Position numbers and translations under genes: made by a program. This document shows positions 9,414 to 15,775 of a stretch of DNA of 32,183 bases, piece by piece (the first letter of the stretch is position 1; every line of letters starts with the position of its first letter). The notes below the pieces were generated by a model. It had not been told where the DNA came from. It did not search any database and saw nothing but the letters and a program-made list of their open reading frames with translations. This DNA is from Nitriliruptoria bacterium (GTDB lineage: Bacteria; Actinomycetota; Nitriliruptoria; Euzebyales; Egibacteraceae), in assembly GCA_003553565.1 (NCBI GenBank), contig PWER01000099.1, positions 1 through 32,183 of the forward strand, in the 5' to 3' direction.

Positions 9414-10167
9414 GGAGCCCACGGTGACATCCGAGGCCACCGGCGGTCCACGCCGCCCGGGCCGCCGCCTGCCCGCGTTGGCGGCGCTGGCCGTGCTGGT
9501 GGTGGGCGTGGCGGCGGTCGCCGGCGGGCTGGCCGAGCGCGCCATCCCCGACCCGCCGCCCGACTGGCCGGTGGCGGTGCGCTACGAGATCGCCCGCGGC
9601 GACGCCGATCCGGTGACCGCCGACCTGCTCGCCCGGGCCTGGGACGACCTGGTGCTGGTCGAGCACCGCGAGCGGGTCGCCCACGCCCTGGTGCGTCGCC
9701 GCGACCACGGGGTCCAGCGCTCTGGCCAGCACCCCTCCGACGGGGCCGGCGAGCCGTTCGCGCTGCTGGCTGACATGGACCAGGCGCGGATGCTGCCGAT
9801 CCGCCGCTACGACGACCGCGTCGACCTGCCCGAGCCGCTCGGTGCCGAGGTCGCCGACCGCCGCGGCGAGGTCGTCGAGGTCGAGGCCTCCCCCGATGAC
9901 GTCGAGCTGGCCACCGCGGTCGCCGAGCGCCTCGACCTGCCCGAGGAGGCCGTCGCCGCCCGCCGCTTCGCCCGCGCCGCGTGCCCCGAGCGCCGCATCG
10001 AGGCGTGCGACGACGGCCAGCGCCAGCACATCCTGCGTGTGGAGCTGACCGAGGTCGCACTGCCGCTGCTGGTGCGCGAGCAGGGCCCGCAGGAGGACTG
10101 GGAGGTGCGCGCGCAGGCGCTGCGCCACGGCAGCGCGGTGGACGCCAGCCGCCTCGACGGCGTCTGA
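9412..10167 (+). CDS. Unrecognised membrane-anchored protein
   Basis: A 251-aa protein of no family I recognise. An arginine-rich N-terminus (GGPRRPGRR) is followed by one hydrophobic helix at about residues 21-42, then a long charged region predicted to lie outside the membrane, rich in Asp, Glu and Arg. The stretch from about 125 to 190 is dominated by helices with repeated VA/LA pairs (ADRRGEVVEVEASPDDVELA, then AERLDLPEEAVAARRFARAA). One CPERRIEAC segment holds two cysteines that could form a disulphide. Codon use matches its neighbours. The ATG at 9412 is preceded by TGCGATCAT (9392-9400), a loose extended -10 match. It converges on the response-regulator gene, from which a stem-loop separates it. 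Confidence 0.65.
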   Translation: MEPTVTSEATGGPRRPGRRLPALAALAVLVVGVAAVAGGLAERAIPDPPPDWPVAVRYEIARGDADPVTADLLARAWDDLVLVEHRERVAHALVRRRDHGVQRSGQHPSDGAGEPFALLADMDQARMLPIRRYDDRVDLPEPLGAEVADRRGEVVEVEASPDDVELATAVAERLDLPEEAVAARRFARAACPERRIEACDDGQRQHILRVELTEVALPLLVREQGPQEDWEVRAQALRHGSAVDASRLDGV

Positions 10168-10170
10168 GCG

Positions 10171-10189
10171 GCCGCGGCCCACCGGCGGC
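10171..10189. terminator. Stem-loop between convergent genes
   Basis: A short imperfect GC stem (GCCGC at 10171-10175 pairing with GCGGC at 10185-10189) lies in the 25-bp gap between the unknown membrane protein and the response regulator. It could end transcripts from both sides. There is no T-run. Confidence 0.35.
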
Positions 10190-10192
10190 TGT

Positions 10193-10831
10193 TCAGATCA
10201 GGCGGCGGTCGCTGGCCCAGCGGGTCAGCTCATGGCGGCTGGACAGCTGGAGCTTGCGCAGCACCGCTGACACGTGGGTCTCGACGGTCTTGACCGAGAT
10301 CGACAGCCGGCTGGCGACCTGCCGGTAGGAGCGCCCGCGGGCGATCTCGCGCAGGACCTCCTGCTCGCGGGCGGTCAGCTGGTCGAGCTCGGGGTCGGTG
10401 GCGGCCGGCGCTGCAGCCGCGAACGCGTCGAGCACGAACCCCGCCAGGCGCGGCGAGAACACCGCGTCGCCCTCGGCCACGCGGCGGATCGCATCGACGA
10501 GCTTGTCGGGCTCGATGCTCTTGGTGACGTAGCCGCGCGCGCCGGCGCGCACCGTGGCGATCACGTCCTCGGGCGCATCGGACACCGACAGGGCCAGCAC
10601 CCGCACCTCGTCGAGGAGGTCGGCGATGCCCGCCAGCACCGCCTGGCCGCCACCGCCGGGCATGTGCACGTCCAGCAGCACCACGTCGGGCTTGGCACGG
10701 CGGATCTCGGCGACGGCGGCGTCGACGTCGGTGGCGGTGCCTGCGACGGTGACGCGGCCCTCGAGCTCGGCGGCCACGCCCGACAGCACCAGCCGGTGAT
10801 CGTCGACCAGGAACACGCGGACCGGGCGCAT
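10193..10831 (-). CDS. NarL/LuxR-family response regulator (Lia/Psp-like system)
   Basis: A 212-aa response regulator. The receiver domain (residues 1-120) has the acidic pair in LVDDH, the phosphoacceptor Asp54 in VVLLDVHMP and the Lys in YVTKSIEPDKL. The C-terminal LuxR/GerE helix-turn-helix (about 145-207) reads LTAREQEVLREIARG then VKTVETHVSAVLRKLQ. Its ATG overlaps the kinase stop by one base (TGATG), so the pair are made together and this kinase is the obvious partner. By analogy with LiaR and the actinobacterial PspC-linked regulators, it would control envelope-stress genes, most likely including the divergent PspC-toastrack gene through the palindrome at 12193-12213. That target is inference. 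Confidence 0.93.
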   Translation of the reverse strand: MRPVRVFLVDDHRLVLSGVAAELEGRVTVAGTATDVDAAVAEIRRAKPDVVLLDVHMPGGGGQAVLAGIADLLDEVRVLALSVSDAPEDVIATVRAGARGYVTKSIEPDKLVDAIRRVAEGDAVFSPRLAGFVLDAFAAAAPAATDPELDQLTAREQEVLREIARGRSYRQVASRLSISVKTVETHVSAVLRKLQLSSRHELTRWASDRRLI

Positions 10832-12105
10832 CAGCTGCCTCCTGTGGGTCGGTGGCCGGGCAGGCGCAGGCGCACCTCGGTGCCCGCGCCGGGCTCGCTG
10901 TCGATCTCGGCGGTGCCGCCGGCGCGCTCCATGCGCCCGCGCACCGAGGTGGCCAGGCCGAGGTGCCCCGCCGGCACGCGCTCGGGGTCGAAGCCCACGC
11001 CCTCGTCGAGCACGCTGGCGTCCACGCCCTCGTCGGTGACCTCGACGAACACCGAGACCTCGCCGACGCCGGCGTGGCGCGCGGCGTTCTCGAGCGCCTC
11101 GCCCAGCGCGCCGAGCAGTGCCTCGAGCCGCGCGTCGACGGTGACGTCGGCTGCGCCGACCAGCACGGTGTCCACCCGCAGGTCGTGGCGCGCCTCGACG
11201 CGGGCGGTGAGGTCGGTCACCGCGGCCCGCAGCGTGCCCGCCCGCTGGGGCCTGCCGTACAGCCAGTCACGCAGGTCGCGCTCCTGACCGCGCGCGAGGC
11301 GCGCCATCTCGCGGGGGTCGTCGCTGCGCTGGATCAGCGCCAGGGTCTGCAGGACCGAGTCGTGCAGGTGCGCGGCCATCTCGGCGCGCTCGGCCGAGCG
11401 GATGCGCTCGCGCCGCTCCTCGGCGTTCTGGCGCGACAGCTCCCACAGCCGTGGTCCCAGCAGCAGCCCGAGGCCGACCGCGGTGACCAGCATGGCCAGC
11501 ACGACCGGCCCGACGACCGCCAGATCACCGGGGCCGGCGGCGATGAAGACGGCGAGGCCGCCGACCACCAGCAGCGTGCCCAGCACCGCCCGCAGCGCGG
11601 TGGCGAGCCCGCCGGGTCCGGGGTCGCCGCGCAGCACCCGCGCCAGGGCGGTGGAGGGTGCGAGCTGGTCGGCGCGTCCGCGCAGCAGCACCACTGAGCC
11701 GGCGGCGATCAGCGCCAGCGGCCAGGTCACCGCGTCGCCGAACCACAGGCCGGCGTCGCGCAGCAGCACCAGCAGGCCCACGGTGACCAGCGCCACCCCG
11801 GTGGTCTGCTTGGTGGTGCGCCGTGGCGCTGCCGAGTCGCCTGCCTCGGTGGGCTCGGCGGGAGGCGTCGACAGCGCCCACGCCAGCAGGTAGGCGGCCA
11901 CGCCCACCCCGCCGGCGGTGGCCAGCACCGCGAAGGCCAGGCGCAGCAGCACCGGATCGACGCGCAGTCGACGGCCGAGGCCCCCGGCGACGCCGGCGAC
12001 GACGCGATCGCCACCGCTGCGGGTGAAGCCGACGTCGCCGCGGCGCGGTCGGCGGGTCGCCGGCGCGCTCGGGGTGGTGCTGCTGGTCTCGCGCAGCTCG
12101 GTCAT
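10831..12105 (-). CDS. PspC-domain sensor histidine kinase (LiaS-like)
   Basis: A 424-aa membrane kinase. An N-terminal PspC domain (about residues 25-82: FTRSGGDRVVAGVAGGLGRRL, ending at the helix YLLAWALS) precedes further membrane helices at about 103-142 and 172-215. The cytoplasmic HisKA_3 helix has the phosphoacceptor His248 in AHLHDSVLQTLALI. The HATPase domain follows, with the N-box ALENAARHAG, the G1 box DEGVGFDPE and the G2 stretch GHLGLATSVRGRMERAGG. It lacks an extracellular sensor loop of any size, so it probably senses membrane state or a PspC partner. I chose ATG 12105; GTG 12123 is an in-frame alternative, and neither has a strong ribosome-binding site. It is coupled to the response regulator by a 1-bp overlap and is divergent from the toastrack gene. 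Confidence 0.9.
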   Translation of the reverse strand: MTELRETSSTTPSAPATRRPRRGDVGFTRSGGDRVVAGVAGGLGRRLRVDPVLLRLAFAVLATAGGVGVAAYLLAWALSTPPAEPTEAGDSAAPRRTTKQTTGVALVTVGLLVLLRDAGLWFGDAVTWPLALIAAGSVVLLRGRADQLAPSTALARVLRGDPGPGGLATALRAVLGTLLVVGGLAVFIAAGPGDLAVVGPVVLAMLVTAVGLGLLLGPRLWELSRQNAEERRERIRSAERAEMAAHLHDSVLQTLALIQRSDDPREMARLARGQERDLRDWLYGRPQRAGTLRAAVTDLTARVEARHDLRVDTVLVGAADVTVDARLEALLGALGEALENAARHAGVGEVSVFVEVTDEGVDASVLDEGVGFDPERVPAGHLGLATSVRGRMERAGGTAEIDSEPGAGTEVRLRLPGHRPTGGS

Positions 12106-12192
12106 CGGCCCCGATCGTGGCACAGCCGCCGGCGGTGCACCTCAGGGATGTCCCCGAGGGGGCAGCGGACGATCAGCCCTGCGCGACGCTGC

Positions 12193-12213
12193 CACCCCGA
12201 GCGCCTCGGGGTG
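12193..12213. promoter_or_regulatory. Perfect 9-bp palindrome in the envelope-stress divergon
   Basis: CACCCCGAG at 12193-12201 and its exact reverse complement at 12205-12213 are separated by 3 nt. It lies between the kinase gene (start 12105) and the PspC-toastrack gene (start 12369). Related CCCCGA-containing strings occur nearby (about 12109, 12152 and 12226). Size and placement suit an operator for the dimeric NarL-type regulator encoded alongside, but a structural RNA hairpin is also possible. Confidence 0.5.
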
Positions 12214-12368
12214 CGATCAGGGTGACCCCCGATGGTGCGCGCCCTGCGCTGGGGTCAGCATCCCTGGTGCGACGCGATAGCGCTCGCAGCGACGCGTCTG
12301 CCACCCACACCACAACCGAGACCGCACCGCACCGACCGCACCGCACCGAGCGCACCAAGGAGGTCACC

Positions 12369-13730
12369 ATGTCCGACCCCCGCGATCCCCGCACCGAGCC
12401 CGGCGCCGCCGAGCAGGGCGCGTCAGCCGGCGAGCAGCCGAGCGCTGGCGCCGCGGCGCCGACACCCCCCGCGCCGCCGCGGCGCCTGCTGCGCTACCCC
12501 GACCAGGCGCCGCTGGGTGGTGTGGCCGAAGGGCTCGGCGTGCACCTGGGCGTCGACCCGGTCCTGCCACGCATCGTGTTCGTGCTGCTGGCCCTGTTCG
12601 GTGGCGGGTTCGGGCTGCTGCTGTACCTGATCCTGCTGCTGGTCATCCCCAAGGCCCACACCGCCGTGCCCACCGATCAAGTGGTCTCGCCCACACGGAC
12701 CCGCACCTGGGTGGGCGCGCTGCTGATCGCCGTCGGCGGCATCGTGCTGCTCGGCCAGCTCGCCGCGCTGCCCGGTCTGGCGTTCTTCGGCCTGGAGGGG
12801 CTCGGCAACGTGCTCACCTCCGGCGCGGTGCTGGCGCTGCTGCTGATCGGCGGCGGGGTCGCCCTGCTGCTGCTCGACCGGCGCGACCCCGACGCCGACG
12901 CGGCAGGTGCGGCACCCGGCGACGGCCCGCCTGCCGCAGCCGGCACCGAGCCGGCGCGCAGCCCGGCCGCGCCATCCACCCCGGCCGCCGCGCCGCCGGC
13001 AGGCACGGCGACCACCCAGCAGCTGGCGTCGCCGACCGCCCCGACCCAGGGAGCAGCCCAGGGGTCGACCGAGGCGACATCGGCTGCCCCCGGCCCGCCC
13101 CCGCAGGCGCCGCCGTCGCGGCTGGGCCGCCTGACCGCCGGCGTGCTGCTGGTGGTCCTCGGCGGCGCCTGGCTGGCCGATCAGGTGGGCGTGGCGTCGG
13201 TCGGCGCGACCGAGGCGCTGGCGCTGGCGCTGCTGGTCATCGGCGGTGGCCTGGTCGTCGGTGGCTTCTGGGGCCGCAGCCGCGGCCTGATCGCCTGGGG
13301 CGTGGTCGTGGCGGTGCTGCTGCTGACCGTCGGCACCGTCCAGGTCGGCCTGGACACCGCCCGGACCACCTTCGGTGACGGCGTCGGCGACCGCTCCTGG
13401 ACGCCCGCCACGCTCGCCGAGGTCGAGGACCGCTACGGGCTCGGGCTCGGCGACGCCGAGCTGGACCTCTCGGCCGTCGACTTCGCCGGCGAGGAGCGCG
13501 AGATCACCGCCACGGTCGGGGCCGGCACGCTCGCGGTGACGGTGCCCGCCGACGTCGACGTGACCGTGCGCGGCACGGTCAACGCCGGCGAGCTGGACCT
13601 GTTCGGCCAGCGCACCAGCGGCGCCGGTCAGGTCAGCCGCACCGTCTCCGACACCGTCGACGACCCGGACGGCGCCCTGGAGCTGGAGACCAGCGTCGGC
13701 GCCGGCGAGATCCTCGTCGAGCGCGACTGA
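12369..13730 (+). CDS. PspC and toastrack (LiaF-like) membrane protein
   Basis: A 453-aa membrane protein with a PspC domain, four or more further membrane helices and a C-terminal toastrack/LiaF-type beta domain. A perfect AAGGAGGT (12357-12364) fixes the ATG. An Ala/Pro-rich tail of about 40 residues precedes the PspC domain (about 40-97: RRLLRYPDQAPLGGVAEGLG then LLLYLILLLVIPKAH). Helices follow at about 113-170, then a low-complexity Pro/Ala/Thr linker at about 172-248, then helices at about 258-328. The last 95 residues repeat short strand motifs (AELDLSAVDF, GAGTLAVTVPADVDV, GAGEILVERD), as in DUF2154/toastrack domains. Family knowledge says such proteins modulate Lia-type kinases under envelope stress. 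It is divergent from just such a kinase and its regulator. Confidence 0.85.
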   Translation: MSDPRDPRTEPGAAEQGASAGEQPSAGAAAPTPPAPPRRLLRYPDQAPLGGVAEGLGVHLGVDPVLPRIVFVLLALFGGGFGLLLYLILLLVIPKAHTAVPTDQVVSPTRTRTWVGALLIAVGGIVLLGQLAALPGLAFFGLEGLGNVLTSGAVLALLLIGGGVALLLLDRRDPDADAAGAAPGDGPPAAAGTEPARSPAAPSTPAAAPPAGTATTQQLASPTAPTQGAAQGSTEATSAAPGPPPQAPPSRLGRLTAGVLLVVLGGAWLADQVGVASVGATEALALALLVIGGGLVVGGFWGRSRGLIAWGVVVAVLLLTVGTVQVGLDTARTTFGDGVGDRSWTPATLAEVEDRYGLGLGDAELDLSAVDFAGEEREITATVGAGTLAVTVPADVDVTVRGTVNAGELDLFGQRTSGAGQVSRTVSDTVDDPDGALELETSVGAGEILVERD

Positions 13731-13768
13731 CCGACCCGCTGTCCACCCCTGACACCAAGGAGCTCACC

Positions 13769-14098
13769 ATGCGCGACGAACGCCATCCCCTCGACCCGAT
13801 CAGCCTGACCTTCGGCCTGGTCTTCGTCGTCCTCGCCCTGGCGGGGCTGTCCAACGTCCTGCTGCGCACCGACCCCGTGATGCTGCAGTGGCTCGTGCCG
13901 GCCGCGCTCATCGTCATCGGCGTCGGCGTGCTCGCCAGCAGCCTGCGGCGCGAGCGCACACGGGCCGACGAGGATGCACGGCCGGGCGAGGCGCCCGGCG
14001 GGGACGCGAACGACGGCGCTGGGAGCGTCGCCACCGCAGAGCAGGGCGAGCCCACCGCCGACGCAGCGGAGAGCGCCGGCCCTCCCTCGGAGCGCTGA
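13769..14098 (+). CDS. Small two-helix membrane protein linked to the PspC-toastrack gene
   Basis: A 109-aa protein with two membrane helices (about residues 11-29 and 39-58) and a long hydrophilic tail rich in Asp, Glu, Gly and Ala. The start ATG 13769 has AAGGAG at 13757-13762. The 19 bases ending in its start codon match those of the upstream gene at all but one position, which supports both starts and suggests equal translation. It lies 38 nt downstream of the toastrack gene, so it is probably in the same transcript and the same envelope-stress module. I do not recognise a named family. Confidence 0.75.
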   Translation: MRDERHPLDPISLTFGLVFVVLALAGLSNVLLRTDPVMLQWLVPAALIVIGVGVLASSLRRERTRADEDARPGEAPGGDANDGAGSVATAEQGEPTADAAESAGPPSER

Positions 14099-14173
14099 CG
14101 CCCCACCGGCCCGCACGTGGCTGCGACACTGCCGCGCGGCCGCAGCGGGGGCAGATGCAGGAGGGGCGATCGC

Positions 14174-15775
14174 ATGACCGAGGCGCTGGGCTTCAAGGTC
14201 AACCCGCGCGTCTTCGTCGTCTCGGTGGTGGTCATCGCGGCGTTCCTGGCCGTGGGCGTCAGCGCCCCCGAGGCCACCGAGCGGGCGTTCGAGGCGATCC
14301 AGGCCACGATCGCCGAGACGCTTGGCTGGTACTACGTGCTGGTGGTCGGGGCGTTCCTGGTGTTCGTGGTCTGGATCGGCGCCAGCCGCTTCGGTCACCT
14401 GCGCCTGGGCGACGAGGACGAGCAGCCCCACTACCGCTACCTCACCTGGTTCGCGATGCTGTTCACCGCCGGTATGGGCATCGGCCTGGTGTTCTGGAGC
14501 GTCGCCGAGCCGCTGTCGCACCTGGCGAGCCCACCGCGGGCCGAGTCGAACACCGCCGAGGCCGCCACAGAGGCGATGCGGTGGACGTTCTTCCACTGGG
14601 GGCTGCACGCCTGGGCGGTGTATCTGGTGGTGGGCTTGAGCCTGGCCTACTTCGCCTACCGTCACGGCCTGCCGCTGTCGATGCGCTCGGCGCTCTACCC
14701 GCTGCTGGGCGATCGCATCAACGGCTGGGCCGGCGACGCCGTGGACATCTTCGCGGTGTTCGGCACGATGTTCGGCGTGGCCACCTCGCTGGGCCTGGGG
14801 ATCCTGCAGGTCAACGCGGGGCTGGCCAGCCTCGGGCTCGTCGAGCAGAGCCTCACGGTGCAGCTGGTGCTGATCGTGGTGGTCACCGCCGGGGCACTCG
14901 CCTCGCTGCTCGCGGGCCTCGACAAGGGGATCCTGCGGCTGTCGGTGACCAACCTGGCGCTCGGGGGCGTCCTGCTGCTGTTCGTCGCCGCGGTCGGGCC
15001 GACGCTGTTCGCCCTCGGCGGCTTCGTGGAGCAGCTGGGCGTCTACCTGCAGACGCTGCCCGAGACGACGCTGTGGACCGAGACGATGTCGGGCGCCGGC
15101 GACTGGCAGATCGATTGGACGATCTTCTACTGGGGCTGGTGGATCAGCTGGTCGCCGTTCGTGGGGCTGTTCATCGCCCGTGTGTCGCGGGGGCGCAGCA
15201 TCCGCGAGTTCGTCTTCGGCGTGCTGCTGGTGCCCGCCGGGTTCACGTTCGTGTGGCTCGCGGTGTTCGGCAACACCGCCTTCGCCGCCGACGCCGAGGC
15301 CGGTGGCGCCATCGCCGAGGCCGTCGCCCAGGACCCGGCGATCGCGCTGTTCGCGCTGCTGGACACGCTGCCGCTGACCGCGATCATGTCGGCGCTGGCG
15401 ATCCTGCTGATCGGCGTGTACTTCGTGACCTCCAGCGACTCGGCCTCGCTGGTCATCGACCAGCTCACCAAGACCCCGGGGGTGGAGTCACCGCGGCGGC
15501 AGCGGGCCTTCTGGGCGGTGCTGGAGGGCGCGGTGGCCGCGGTGCTGCTGGTCGCCGGCGGGCTCGGGGCGCTGCAGACCGCGGCGATCACCACCGCGGT
15601 GCCGTTCTCGCTGATCATGCTGGCGGCGTGCTGGGGGCTGGCCCGCGCGGTGTACGCCGACCATCGTGGCGCGCCGCTGGAGGAGATCGTCCTGTCGCGC
15701 CCCGGCCACGTCCGCGTGCCCGACTACGGCGAGGACGGCGTGCCCTGGCGCGAGATCGAGGGTCCCAGCCCCTGA
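14174..15775 (+). CDS. BCCT family osmolyte transporter (BetT/OpuD type)
   Basis: A 533-aa secondary transporter for betaine, choline, carnitine or related quaternary amines, normally driven by Na+ or H+. ATG 14174 is preceded by AGGAGGGG (about 14158). Twelve membrane helices are visible. The family motifs are GMGIGLVFWSVAEP (about residues 97-110) and the Trp-rich WTFFHWGLHAWAVY (about 137-150). The long signature FYWGWWISWSPFVG, followed by ARVSRGRSIREF (about 318-347), is the BCCT consensus with its substrate-box tryptophans. Both tails are short compared with osmosensing BetP, so the strong C-terminal regulation of BetP is unlikely. The substrate cannot be fixed from sequence. Its last 52 bases overlap the 3' end of the convergent LAL regulator gene. 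Confidence 0.93.
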   Translation: MTEALGFKVNPRVFVVSVVVIAAFLAVGVSAPEATERAFEAIQATIAETLGWYYVLVVGAFLVFVVWIGASRFGHLRLGDEDEQPHYRYLTWFAMLFTAGMGIGLVFWSVAEPLSHLASPPRAESNTAEAATEAMRWTFFHWGLHAWAVYLVVGLSLAYFAYRHGLPLSMRSALYPLLGDRINGWAGDAVDIFAVFGTMFGVATSLGLGILQVNAGLASLGLVEQSLTVQLVLIVVVTAGALASLLAGLDKGILRLSVTNLALGGVLLLFVAAVGPTLFALGGFVEQLGVYLQTLPETTLWTETMSGAGDWQIDWTIFYWGWWISWSPFVGLFIARVSRGRSIREFVFGVLLVPAGFTFVWLAVFGNTAFAADAEAGGAIAEAVAQDPAIALFALLDTLPLTAIMSALAILLIGVYFVTSSDSASLVIDQLTKTPGVESPRRQRAFWAVLEGAVAAVLLVAGGLGALQTAAITTAVPFSLIMLAACWGLARAVYADHRGAPLEEIVLSRPGHVRVPDYGEDGVPWREIEGPSP

